Shown here piece by piece: positions 47,801 to 57,951 of a stretch of DNA of 64,000 nt (its first letter is position 1; every line of letters begins with the position of its first letter). The DNA lies in NCBI RefSeq assembly GCF_964355755.1, contig NC_092672.1, positions 30,066,501 through 30,130,500 on the forward strand. The letters are read 5' to 3'. This DNA comes from Antedon mediterranea (lineage: Eukaryota > Echinodermata > Crinoidea > Comatulida > Antedonidae). The position numbers and the translations under genes were made by a program. The notes under the pieces were generated by a model that worked only from the letters and a program-made list of their open reading frames with translations, was not told the origin of the DNA and made no database searches.

Positions 47801-49410
47801 ATCAGTTTGTTTTTCAACGGACATTTTCATTTTACACACGGGGCTACAGTACCTTGTAACGTACAGTAAATGTTTAAAAAAAACACAACTTTCTATCAAT
47901 AATGCACGATCAGGAGGCCTGACCGGTCAAGCGACGAGTCATCGATTGAAATAGAACCGCAAACATGACACATACTGTAACTGTACATCAATACCAAGAT
48001 AAACTTGGCAAAAGTAAAATAGTGAAATATTCGTGAAGAGTTTAGTGTGATCTAGGCTGCAAAAACTATCGATCATAAGACAATTATAAATGGTCTTCAA
48101 ATTGTTTTATGTGTTTAATTATTTTATTTAAATTTACATCATCGATCAAAAACATTGATAATAATCCCACTCTAATTTTAGCGGTCAAATTTTATCCCGT
48201 TGAATAAGATTTGATTTGATTTGATTTGAATTTATTCGGAAGTAGGCCTACACAAACCATTACAATTGGTAAACAAGAACAATTAAAACATACAGTAGTC
48301 TTCCATGGATAACCCAAAAAAGCCGGTAAATATCATTCCAGCTTATTAGAAATCATTAACAAATTGTATTGTATCTTATAATAATTAGATAAAATTCTAT
48401 CTTTCTAAATGAAGATAACTTTAATTTTATTCATCAGAATGTAATGTAATTTAAGCGTTCAAACTGCTATTTAATTAGGTCATATTTATAGTAGTATTAT
48501 AGGTATAGTATGTTGACGTTCCTACATCTTTTAAAATACGGTACGTGTGCCTTCAGCTCTGTCTACACTATCAAACATATTTGACAAAAAAAGTGTGATG
48601 TACCTATATATGGTGATATCCCCAAATATGGTAGTGATATGACAGCATCATCACATTTTGTTGTCACATAAAGTTTGATAGTTTATCTTTAAGCTATAGT
48701 CTACACCGGATAATTTCAGTTTGCAAACGTAACACGAGCAAACTCGCAGTTTGCAAATTAAAGTTTCATAAAGTTTCCAGTAAAGCCCAGTTCACACTAG
48801 GAGTATTAATGTTTTTTCGGCAAACTGCAAGTTTTCTCGGATTGCAAAGTTTGCTAGTGTATCCAGGCTTTAAATTCTGACCACCAAAGTGTGCGACTTT
48901 GGATTATCAAATAAAACAGTAAAATCTTTCTATAGGCCCGTTTTAAGGCTTAGTTATTTACCCAGATAAGTTTCTTTCATGGGCACAGTTATAGTTAACT
49001 TTGGTGGGTACACATTACCCTGGTAAATAGCAAAGCCTGTGCTAGGAAACCATGCATGTATACTGGTGTACAGTACCGAAAATGGGATGACTATATATAT
49101 GATTTAACAACAAATGTATTATATTGCAACACGTCGTGAGTTAAATATTCTCGTAAAATATTTAAATTGACAGACACTGTATTATATATCCTAGCCTACA
49201 ATATGCACCTAATATACCATCATAAAGAAGTAAATGTGACAACATGCTTACTTTAAGAAAGAACTATACAGCCTAGAAATAATTTTACAGATTATTTTGA
49301 CCTAGTATTAGTAACTACATTGTTATTTTATTAATGATAACTAACCTGTCAAATGGTAAATAATCATAAAGATTGTCATTTGTGTCCGTGTATTGGGTAA
49401 TGTAATCCAT
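38866..49410 (-). CDS. 3CxxC zinc-finger protein, receptor-transporting-protein (RTP) type, 4 exons
   Basis: Exons in transcript order: 49410-49346, 43800-43656, 40625-40422, 39138-38866. GT-AG introns with compatible phases (2, 0, 0) give 228 residues. The second exon has the RTP-like W..F......W.L......RWKRF....VRF stretch. Three CxxC pairs follow: C69/C72 (CQTC, split by an intron), C107/C110 (CQRC) and C166/C169 (CQAC), then GEC at C174, as in the zf-3CxxC family. RTPs help chemoreceptors and other membrane proteins reach the surface and bind zinc; some are antiviral effectors in vertebrates. Unlike RTP1-4 there is no C-terminal membrane segment. The protein ends in a Thr/Pro-rich tail with a run of eight prolines. 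The start in exon 1 is preferred because it restores phase into exon 2; the ATG at 43799 is an internal alternative. Exon 1 codes only about 22 residues and is the least certain. Confidence 0.8.
39309..39690 (+). repeat. Minisatellite GACGCAACACGTCTATTT in RTP-like intron 3
   Basis: About nine units of 40-50 bases built on CGTTTGACGCAACACGTCTA followed by TTTAACTAA or TTTGACTAAG and CATACAAGGTA. The array sits 170 bases into the intron after exon 4 in plus-strand order. Confidence 0.85.
40820..40885 (+). mobile_element. LINE/SINE 3'-end fragment
   Basis: AAAGCTCTTTGATCATTGTA then AAGGCGCTATAGAAAATG resembles the GCGCTATATAAAT 3' ends at 41190 and 44440. Confidence 0.4.
41000..41235 (+). mobile_element. 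Retroelement 3' end with ATT tail
   Basis: CAGCGCCTGGAGGTTTCACA followed by GGCGCTATATAAATCCAGGA and a TATTATTATTATT run. A GCGC-flanked hairpin plus a simple-repeat tail is typical of CR1/L2-type LINE 3' ends and SINEs that borrow them. No coding survives. Confidence 0.5.
41765..41917. mobile_element. MITE family B copy in RTP-like intron 2
   Basis: AAGCTCGGTTCCTACAAGGAC to CTAGTGGAAACCAAGCTTTG, with GCAACGCAAGTGGGTTGACC and CACACTTGCGTTGCGCTTAC inner arms. Confidence 0.75.
42248..42525 (+). repeat. 16-bp minisatellite AATGTGGGCCTATAGC, about 17 copies
   Basis: Very regular units of GTGGGCCTATAGCAAT with GC/TC/AA variants at one dinucleotide and GGG/GAG at another. It lies in intron 2 of the RTP-like gene. 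The unit contains GGCCTATA, close to the TAGGCCTA word overrepresented in this genome. Confidence 0.9.
42836..42856 (+). repeat. (ACGC) microsatellite
   Basis: A pure run of about five ACGC units ending in GCGTG. Confidence 0.8.
43014..43215. mobile_element. MITE with GGCCAATTTACACAGACGAG ends
   Basis: Left GGCCAATTTACACAGACGAG continues to GACGGTAAGC; right GCTTACCGTTACCACTCGTC continues to TTTGTAAATTGGTC. These are near-perfect inverted repeats of about 35 bases around a 200-bp element. Confidence 0.7.
43220..43370. repeat. Dispersed GGGACAC-family repeat
   Basis: GATAGGGACACTTCCCCGCG and CCCTATTTAGAGGACATCCC match the dispersed family at 620-760 and 37435-37575. Confidence 0.45.
44395..44680 (-). 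mobile_element. LINE 3' end with degenerate ORF2 C-terminus
   Basis: The minus strand encodes the conserved C-terminal tail of a non-LTR retrotransposon reverse transcriptase: RSSHQVLLDIPRSK, then GDRTFSVAGPRLWNHLPLNI, then a one-base frameshift to FKSLLKTHLF and a stop. It is followed by a GCGCCATGAGCAATG...GGCGCTATATAAAT hairpin-like 3' UTR and an (ATTG)n tail at 44411-44430 in the plus-strand sense (AATC). It is a dead 5'-truncated copy in intron 1 of the RTP-like gene, most like CR1/L2/jockey-type elements. Confidence 0.8.
45005..45265 (+). repeat. About 130-bp tandem duplication
   Basis: Two units share ATATAAATAAATCAATT, AATTACAAG, AAATTCTAG, CATTAAAAGCAGA and GATTAACAAAAATA blocks in order, with the junction near 45137. 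Confidence 0.65.
45630..45702. mobile_element. Short MITE family A copy
   Basis: CATCAAACTAGTTTGAAAAA and AAGTTTGATAGTGTAGACAG mark both ends. The central ATGTGCCC block is deleted and the outer left end is missing. Confidence 0.65.
46115..46270. mobile_element. MITE family A copy
   Basis: AAAGCCTTGTCTACACTATC to AGTTTAATAGTGTATACATAG. The core GATGTGCCCAATGGGCATGA is slightly rearranged relative to the others. Confidence 0.7.
47095..47257. mobile_element. MITE family B copy
   Basis: AAAGCTTGGTTCCCACTAGG to CATCCTAGTAGGATTCAAGA, with GACGTAAACTCAACGCAAGC and ACGTTGCGTTGCGTATACGT arms. Confidence 0.7.
48553..48692. mobile_element. MITE family A copy
   Basis: CAGCTCTGTCTACACTATCA to AAGTTTGATAGTTTATC, with a TGGTGATATCCCCAAATATG core. 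Confidence 0.7.
48695..48874. mobile_element. Candidate MITE next to a family A copy
   Basis: AAGCTATAGTCTACACCGGA ... CAGTTTGCAAACG and GCAAAGTTTGCTAGTGTATC ... CAGGCTTTAAA are imperfect inverse ends, with GCAAACTGC/GCAGTTTGC words inside. Confidence 0.4.
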
Positions 49411-49760
49411 GCCGCTAACACTTTGACAGCTAACTAAGTTTGTTAGAAGCATCCGAAATGTGATCTTCTCCAACCGTATCTCCTAACCGGTGCGTTCCAA
49501 TCACTTACGTCCAATCGGTAAAAACAGGCCTTCTTTCGCGTATAAACTAAATGCATGTAAAAACCTAGCCTCCTAAGATTTTGGCTAAAAGCTCAATTGA
49601 GGGCTTCCCGGGATTAAATCCACCCCGTAAAACCTCAACAAACACGCCGGTAATTCTCTCTTCATGGGGATATGATGTCCACTAGATATCGTCTGCTTAC
49701 TACTGAGGAAGGGTTGATGGTTGTCTCTAGGCCTAGCGCCGGAAACATGCTTGCTTCCTC
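49411..49760 (-). promoter_or_regulatory. Likely 5' UTR/promoter side of the RTP-like gene
   Basis: Upstream of the exon 1 ATG the sequence is noticeably richer in CpG than its surroundings, with several CCGG/ACGT words and an inverted CCAAT (ATTGG). No TATA box at a convincing distance was seen. The assignment rests only on position and composition. Confidence 0.3.
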
Positions 49761-50338
49761 TGACGAACCATCATCGTATTAGTCACCTTATACTAACGTT
49801 TTCCGTGCCAAAATACCTAGTTTTTATGTCATTATCCGTACACTAATAAGTAATTAATACACATCGGCGTCTGTGTGTACCCTTCAACATTCAATTCTTA
49901 AATTTACCTAACGAAAGTTCTAAAATGAATCAAATGTAATTTAGGTTAAGAACGTTTACTATCATTAAGTATCATTGCACTTTCAACACATGTTTAACAG
50001 TGTATTAGTTGTCAGTGACTGGTAAGCCTAGAAATCAATTTAATTTTTTAAAACATGTGAAGTTTCACGTGCTCCATATGACGCATGCTCACAAGTAATT
50101 ATATTTCGTTGTCGCTTCCAAATATGGATTAGTTAAGTCTTTAAATAGATTTTAGTTAATTTATCATATTACAAATGCTACAGTGTATTATTTTTAGATT
50201 CCAGAGCGTTTCTAATCATTCGTCATAGTATAGAACATACGGGCCTATATGTCCTACTATCTTCTATAAATTGGCATCCTTTCCAATTTGCAACAATCAA
50301 AATGCAATTATAATGTTCACAATTAAAAATATTAATAC

Positions 50339-50424
50339 GGTGGCTTGTAAGTGTCACGGAAACTTTAAAAAAATATTACGGCAATCAAAAAAATAAAAAG
50401 TTTCCGTGACACTTACAGGCCATC
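50339..50424. repeat. Inverted repeat, 28-bp arms
   Basis: GCTTGTAAGTGTCACGGAAA on the left and TTTCCGTGACACTTACAGGC on the right, with one mismatch and a loop of about 30 bases. It would fold into a stable hairpin; it may be a MITE remnant. Confidence 0.75.
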
Positions 50425-50429
50425 GTATA

Positions 50430-50727
50430 TTAAAGATGTTTTCCCCCAAAAACATAAAAAATGAATTTTAATAAAACCGACTTTATATATGCCATGCCGT
50501 AGTTTTAAGAAAGTTAATCACTTCCGATCTAAAAATAGAAATAATGTTTTCAGTTATAAAAATACAAAATAAACGGTTAATTCAACCAAAATTCCAATCA
50601 ATTTAACTATGTGTTGCTTTAAAATGTATTCATTTCAGGTAAATAATTTTTCTTTCAAAGTGAATAACTATTGTGTGCCATTAAAAAATAAATATATATT
50701 TTTCTAGGGGACAATATATCTTTAAAT
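50430..50727. mobile_element. MITE family C copy
   Basis: TTAAAGATGTTTTCCCCCAA to AGGGGACAATATATCTTTAA, with GAATAACTATTGTGTGCCATT inside. It abuts the hairpin at 50339-50424. Confidence 0.7.
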
Positions 50728-52402
50728 ACTGTATGTGTTATTCTCTTCTGTATTACCAAAAATAATTTTCTGAAGGTTTCTTTGTTAGACTGAATTAATG
50801 TTAAGAAAACGGTAAATATTTTGGCACATATAGCGTTTTATACGTAAACTACTTCGAAAAGCTGGCTGGTGGACTACATAAAAAAAGACACTAACTACAG
50901 ACTTGGAGCAAGTCTAGATGGTGATGTGCTTTGTTTGTTTTACTTAGGAGCCTTTCTGTTTTCTTTAACCATTTTGCTGGGCTGGTGTTGTGCGCAGATC
51001 TACAGTTTTATATTTAGACGTATTTATGACTAAACATGTCGAATAATCTCTTCTTTCTTCTTTCACTGGTATTGTTTTGGTGATTTCGTTTTTTCGTTTT
51101 ATGATACGAACATCGGAAGTAATATATTATGCCTGTAAAATATTCCTGCGATGTTTGCATAATCGTCACAACAACAAAAGGATGCAAACAACAAAGGCCT
51201 ATTTCAAGTAGGAATATCATTATTATTATTATGATTACACAATACGCTTAAATTCTTATCAAAGAGAATGTATTTGTTCCCCACGCCTGGCTTCAAACAG
51301 ATTTTTAAATACAGCTAACAAATATTTTAAAGAGAGTATTCTGTGCACCTGTAAATTTATGTAAAACTTGTAAATTTTACAAACTCTCTGTACATTGATT
51401 GTCAAATAATTTTCTTAGAGTAAAATAAATTTTTGAATGGACGTTAAGCTCCGTGGTCGATTTGAAGCGCAACCGAATTGATTGGTCACCAATTTTGGTT
51501 ACGTGGTAGGATAAAGAAATCGGTCAGAACCCGTTTCTTTTCTTCTTTAGTTTTGACTGTCGTGATGTGATCGGAAATACCTAGCCTAACGTAGTTCGTA
51601 TCGTATTATAAAGCGCGCCCTCTATATCGTCACACAAAAATGTTGTTTTTAATTAAAATTATGTCCTTGTGTCACGTGATGCCTTTTAAAATAGACACGC
51701 GTATTATTCATTACATTATTTATACGGCAACTCTCCTGTCAGACTAATTAAGTATACGTCAACTACGTTTAATCAATCATAGTGTGTATCTACATCAAAA
51801 TTAATCAATACAAAAAATCCGCTAATATTATACGTTTATTCATTTTTCCATAATAATAATAATAATAACATATTCATGAAAAGCTTTTCTGGTCACATAT
51901 TTAGTAGGCCTAGAGAGACTATTATATATTATATTAACACGCCTATTCTAAGATGTTAATATTTGGTTTTGACTGTAGACGCAGCGCAAGGACGTGCGTA
52001 CGTAATACGAACTTGTGTAAAAAACAATCAATACATCACGTTCAACATACAGATTATTATGAAATATTACATGAAAACCAGGGAAGCATAATATTCATAA
52101 TAGACATTTTATGAAACCTCGGAGAATTCTAAGAAAATAACCGCGTCCTCGATTTGAACAATGGTTCTATTTCTATTGTATGTTAGTGATTGTGTAACGT
52201 ACCAGAGAGTATTATTAACAATAGAAAATAATAAAAAGGTAAATAGTTCGTTGAACCGTTTCGTTTCAACCCTAGGCATTGTTCACACTCTTATTACACA
52301 CAAATACACATACGCACTATGCATATAGTTTTACTTTTCCAAGTATTGTTTACCCTGAGGAATAGAAGTCTTATTTGGAAAGCTTGTTGTCCCCCTGTGT
52401 AA
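50728..52402. other. Gene-free stretch
   Basis: AT-rich with short ATT and AAT runs (51219, 51851). No exon with both splice signals and plausible coding was seen. Confidence 0.4.
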
Positions 52403-52403
52403 T

Positions 52404-52497
52404 AGGCTCTGTCGACACTATCAAACTGTATGTGATAAAGAATGTGATGTGCCCATATATGGACGTGATGATGTCATCTAGTTTGGTAGTGTTAGGC
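52404..52497. mobile_element. Short MITE family A copy
   Basis: GGCTCTGTCGACACTATCAA to TCTAGTTTGGTAGTGTTAG, with ATGTGCCCATATATGGACGT inside. Confidence 0.65.
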
Positions 52498-52636
52498 TAC
52501 ATTTTTAGATTTAGATTATTGCATTTTTTAGCACTTTGCCGTATTTTGTATTTTAAAACTGCAATAATACAATGTGTATTATATAACAAACAATAACTAA
52601 TTTATTCTGGTGGCCATGACTTAAAGTTTGTCTGCA

Positions 52637-52710
52637 AAAAAAATGTGCAGTCGGAGTTCAAAATAAGTTTGGAGACAAACTTATTTTGAACTTCGACTGC
52701 ACATTTTTTT
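52637..52710. repeat. 35-bp-arm hairpin with 4-base loop
   Basis: The left arm (52637-52671) contains ATGTGCAGTCGGAGTTCAAA; the right arm (52676-52710) contains TTTGAACTTCGACTGCACAT. There is one mismatch in 35 pairs and the loop is GAGA. Confidence 0.85.
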
Positions 52711-53005
52711 GTGTAATTTTGTTCTTTCATTGTAAATGTTATGTGTATACAGAAAAACAATACACACAAACATAGGAATATAAGTTGCGTATCGATCGAA
52801 ATGCATTGCATCACGTCCGAAATGAGGTGCGACCGATACTTTTAAATAAACACATATTATGTTCCGTTCATTGTTGACATTATCATGTCCATCTTATTCA
52901 ATGATAATGTCAATATATACAGTATCGACTGCTGATAAGATACACGGTCATTACTCTCCATCGCTGGAAAATGTGACTCATTAAAAAAAATAAATCATAA
53001 TTAAT

Positions 53006-53160
53006 ATTGTGGAGCTGTTTCCTTGTGGTTAACGGGCTTCCATTCCAATCCCATGGTGCAGGGTTCAATCCTGACCTAGTGCTAGGGTTGTAAATAACGA
53101 CTCTTTCAGCTCCACTCACCAAGCCTTAAATGAGACTTATGAGTTTATAAGCATGATATA
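53006..53160 (+). mobile_element. tRNA-derived SINE
   Basis: A box A-like TTGTGGTTAACGGG and box B GGTTCAATCCT (53062-53072) head, followed by a CAGCTCCACTCACCAAGCC body, matches the SINE in TfR-like intron 9. No long A-rich tail. Confidence 0.65.
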
Positions 53161-53430
53161 TTATTAATAGTCTATTCATCCTGTAATTAGCGATTTGCTC
53201 GCTGTTGAATGCGTATGACATAAACAAATTGTAAACAATTTTATTTATTATTATAAAAATATTACCAAATATTTTGTTTAAACCAAAATATTCGGTAAGG
53301 TAACCATTAAATAATTAATTACTTTTTATTTTGTTAATTTTAATAATCCCATTTTCAAAAATGAAATTTTAATACATAGGCATATTTATATAGTTTTTAA
53401 ACCATATTTTATAGTAAAACCATTTTATAT

Positions 53431-53460
53431 TATGTCGAGGAAAACATTTTTCCTCGACAT
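53431..53460. repeat. Short hairpin
   Basis: ATGTCGAGGAAAA and TTTTCCTCGACAT pair perfectly around a CATT loop. Confidence 0.7.
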
Positions 53461-53496
53461 TGCCTGGCTCTTGCGACAAAATACCGTTGATTAATT

Positions 53497-53824
53497 GTGC
53501 CCCTAAAACATGAAAAATGAAGATTAATAAAATCAGACTTTGAATAGGCCATTTTGTAGTTTTAACAAATTTAATCACTTCCGTTGAAAACAAAATCTAA
53601 AAAATAATGTTTTCACTTATAAAATGAACGGTTAACTTCAACCAAAAATCCATTGGCAGGCAGCCAATTTGACTTTAAATTACAATTTTTTCAGTTACAT
53701 AGTTTGGTTTCCGATCCAATTTTTGGTCAAAGTGAATAACTATTAGGCCTACGTGACATTAAAATGGCATAATCAACGAAGCAAATGTACAAAAAAATTG
53801 TTCAGGGGGACAATATATCTTTAA
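53497..53824. mobile_element. MITE family C copy
   Basis: GTGCCCCTAAAACATGAAAA to CAGGGGGACAATATATCTTTAA. Interior shared with the other copies: AGACTTTGAATAGGCCATTT and AAGTGAATAACTATTAGG. Confidence 0.7.
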
Positions 53825-54284
53825 CTTATTTGTAAAAAAATGTATGCTACTCTTTTGGCATCATCAGTATTTTGAACTATTTTATATCATAAATGTAGGT
53901 TAAGCCAGGCTAAGCCATCTATGCCTACTAAATGCACATAGCAAACATTGCAGGTAAAGTGCGGTAATCATTCAGTCATGCGTGAGGATAACAAAACGGA
54001 CACCACTATCAGGATGGGAATTTCCACCGGAATATTTAGAATGCACAAACAGAATCTACTACTACTACTGTAGTCCATATCATAATCCTTTTATAAGGTC
54101 CATTAAATATGTTTATTGTCCACAAAAGCATTGAAAATAATTTCGTAGTTTCAATCACCTTATTCACGTGATATGACAGAAAATGGGCTTCGAATTTTCT
54201 TAAATTACGTGTATCACGTTAACATTTTCTTTATTGGTCACAGTAATAACTATTAAGCGATATAAAAATGGCAGCCTATTCCTA

Positions 54285-54385
54285 TAAAAAAAAACAAGGC
54301 CATATACATGGCTGCAAATGCTCACATTTTAGTTAGTGCTTACCGACCGACCGACCGACCGATATAGTGAGCTGTAGACTAAAAA
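54285..54385 (-). repeat. Inverse copy of the 5829-5925 repeat
   Basis: AAGGCCATATACATGGCTGC, a CCGA tetranucleotide run (54345-54362) and GTGAGCTGTAGAC are the reverse complement of the blocks at 5829-5925. A GGGGACAATATC family C-like end follows. Confidence 0.55.
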
Positions 54386-54564
54386 AGGGGACAATATCTT
54401 TAAAAAAAAATAAAATGCAAAAATAATCATCCAGGCTCCATTACAAAATGATGGAGATCCCGCAATGACCTGATACCGGTGTATTATTTTATGTGTGTTA
54501 GCCTTTTTATTTAAACTTGTTTTTTTCTAATGTGGTGCAATTAATTTTTTAGGCCTAACTATGG

Positions 54565-54835
54565 TACAATAAAATGAATAATAAATAAACAATTGTACAC
54601 TCTTGATGTACCGAATTATGGTTAGATTTGACTGTATTTAAATAAAAATTATATTTAGGCCTACATACGTCGTAAATAATTATAAAAATTATACGACGTA
54701 CGTATCCGAAATAAAAGTAAAATGAAATAAATGAGAAAACAATTGTACAATAGATATATCGAATTAATTGATTTGCATTTAAATAAAAATTTTATTTACA
54801 TACGTCGTAAATAATAAAAATATATTTTCTAGTTT
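54565..54835 (+). repeat. About 150-bp imperfect tandem duplication
   Basis: AAACAATTGTACA, ATTTAAATAAAAATT and ACATACGTCGTAAATAAT occur twice in order (about 54570-54690 and 54735-54830). Between them is a TACGACGTACGTAT palindromic stretch. Confidence 0.65.
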
Positions 54836-56034
54836 TATTCCTATGGTAGGATTTTGTTTGTAATAATAATTTTTTTTCTAACGTCCTTGAGAAAAACCGG
54901 TCGTTAAAGCGTGCATCCGTAATGGTCATACACTAATATACAATTTGGTCTAAGTATAAACTTTCTGGTAAATTCAACTTTCCCAAAATAGATCTGATTT
55001 TGTTGCTGATATTTTCCAGAAACAAAACAAAAAAATGAAATGTAAAAACAATGATAAAAAAAAAGTAGAAATAGCTGGCATTTTCTGAGTATAACATGTG
55101 CCACAATTCATAGATCCCTTCTACAACAATTGTTCAAATTTAGTTAACTCAATACAACTTTTACTACCAGCAGACAGTTATTTGTCTTGGCTAAACAAGG
55201 TTACAGTAGGTCACAACAGGGGTAGTTTTTCTTGATCCTAGGCCTATGTGACGACCAAACTAAAAAACTACGTGTCGCTGCTCAAAGCGGCAATTCCAAG
55301 CGCCTAGACTAGTTATGGTACATTCAAGTAGCCCTGAGCCTACATTATTATATTATTTCTGTGGGACCTGCGACGTGTTTAGTCATGATTTAAGCCTTAT
55401 ATTGCATTCATTATTGTTATGAGGTCATAAAAATGTAATATAATGTACATTAGTGTGTGTGGCCAAATACAAAACACACTATTATTATCTAGATTGCTGT
55501 ACTTAGAAAACCATATACTACCAAAATCAATATTTGTTTTGTGATAACGCCGGAACGCATACATTCCAGCTTGATTTTCAAATCCTATACTGTACTGATG
55601 ATTATTAGGTTTATTGATCATCCAAAGTATAGGTTTGTCCAAGTCAACTATTAAAAATTATTTTTAAAACATCATGCTAAAGTATAAAATGTGCATATTT
55701 CATGTCTAAAGTGTACAATCAGGGAGTAATTGTAATTGATTGTTGTAATTACAACTCCTTGGTACAATCGACCTGCACAGTAATAATAATAAGATAAGAA
55801 TAAAACAATAAACATTTTGGCCTAAAATAAACGTATCGATGTCAAGAAAAATCAAGATGTTCTTCACTTTAACAAGATACTTTATTATTAATTTAGTCAC
55901 AGTCGACGAAGATAAAATATTCATATAAGTAAAATAATTATTAATATATATTTATAAGTAAAAGGTAAGGTAAACTAATTGTGCACCTTGCCTTGGTCAT
56001 CTTAAATCAAAGTGAAGTGACAAGAGATAGATTA

Positions 56035-56480
56035 TTAGAACTGTCGCTTGTTATTGGTCAACGTCTACATCATTGCGATGCGTCTCTTAAGCGTGGTTCC
56101 CACACTAGCGACGCAACACAAGGTCGTAACGCAACGCAAGCGTTTTAACCAATGACAAGCGAAGTTATAGACAGTTAGCAATCACAAGCGAATAAGCAAT
56201 CGCTTGTGATTGGTCAATTCACTTGCGTTGCGTTACGTCCTTGTGTTGCGTCGCTAGTGAGAACCACGCTTTAAGCGTGGTTCCCACACTAGCGACGCAA
56301 CACAAGGTCGTAACGCAACGCAAGCGTTTTAACCAATGACAAGCGAAGTTATAGACAGTTAGCAATCACAAGCGAATAAGCAATCGCTTGTGATTGGTCA
56401 ATTCACTTGCGTTGCGTTAACGTCCCTGCGTTACGTTCTAGTGGGAACCAAGCTTTAGTGGAGTGGGAACCACGCTTTAA
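56035..56480. mobile_element. Tandem cluster of MITE family B copies
   Basis: Two full copies lie head to tail (56088-56274 and 56271-56456), nearly identical and sharing the TTAAGCGTGG junction. A left partial copy ends at about 56086 and a right terminal fragment (GTGGGAACCACGCTTTAA) is at 56463-56480. Confidence 0.8.
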
Positions 56481-56749
56481 TGTTTTATTTAACAGCAATG
56501 TGCGGTACACATTTAATAGTAACAAACTACTATAACCCGTTTCTTTGACGCACCTCCATTTCTTGGAGTGTACCACTGAATTCAACAGGAAACATTTTCA
56601 TAACATATTTTGATTATAAATAATTTAACTACTGATCAAATCTGAATTTGGAGAAAAAATAGTTTTTGTATTTTTGACAACATTATTGCATTGCAAACGG
56701 TGGTATTGTATACACTTTGGCTATGATACACTGTTGCTCAAAATGTTAA

Positions 56750-57104
56750 TTTAAAGATGTATTGTCGACCAAAAAATTAGATTAAAGATTAATAAAACCA
56801 GACTTTGAATAGGCCATTTTGCAGTTTTAATCAAGTTATTTATTTCTGTAGAAAAAAAAATCAACACAAATTATTATTTCACTTATAAAAATATAAAATA
56901 AACGGTTATATTCAATCAAAAACACATTGACTTCTAGTCAATTGACTATTTTTAAATTATAGTTTTTTAGGTAAAACATTTTTTTAGATTCAATTTTTGG
57001 TCAAAGTGAATAACTATTATGTGACATTAAAATGGCATATTGAAATAAATAAATACAAAAAATAAAAAATAATACTAATTTTTCATTGGGACAATATATC
57101 TTTT
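56750..57104. mobile_element. MITE family C copy
   Basis: TTAAAGATGTATTGTCGACC to TTGGGACAATATATCTTTTA, with AGACTTTGAATAGGCCATTT and GAATAACTATTATGTGACAT inside. Confidence 0.7.
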
Positions 57105-57951
57105 ATTACTGATCCATTTGAATTGAAGTAGAAAACATATTTGTTGTATTGTATTTTTCACTATATTTTGACAATTACATAGCAAACGGTGGTATTGACA
57201 CGTACTTTGGCTATGCTTCACTGATGGTCAAAATGGTCATTTAAATAAAATAATGTGTGGGCCATGCCCTTCCTCACTTCAAAATCCTGCATACGTCATT
57301 GTAAATATATAATACTGTATCAATTGTTGATAAATATTATATTATTTATTGATAAAATGTTATAATAAACGCCCATTAAAGTATTAATATCATATAATAT
57401 AAACATGAAATAATAACAGTTTTTGTACTGAAATGGAGAAAAAGAGGAAAAGTAACATTTTAATAAATGTAACTGAAACAAGCTTAGTTTTGATATCACT
57501 AGGCCTACATACATGTACGGTATTATTATTATTGAAAGAGAACTTAACAATTGATTTACTCCTACACAGATTTTATATTCTTTTTATATACTCATATTTC
57601 ATGTTTGTATTGTTTGTTTAATCGAGGGCCCTAATGATCAATTAAGGCCACCCTCATTAAAAATGGTAATAAATAAATAAACTCAGTATGCACTATGTAC
57701 AATGCATTTATCCCTACAAAAACAAGTCTCATTAAAAAATATTATATTCTAACAGTATATATGCTTTATATGCCTGGTATAATACCATCTAAAAGAAGAA
57801 AATCAATTGGATTAAATAAATAACAACCAAATTATTGACTGTTTATTATGGGCCTACAAACAGAAAATGTTTTTAACAAATATATAGAAACAGGCAAAGA
57901 ACATCTTTAATCTAAACCGCCCGGTGATATACTAAAATGTATTTATTAAAT
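57105..57951. other. Gene-free stretch
   Basis: Very AT-rich; nothing recognised beyond chance open frames. Confidence 0.4.
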
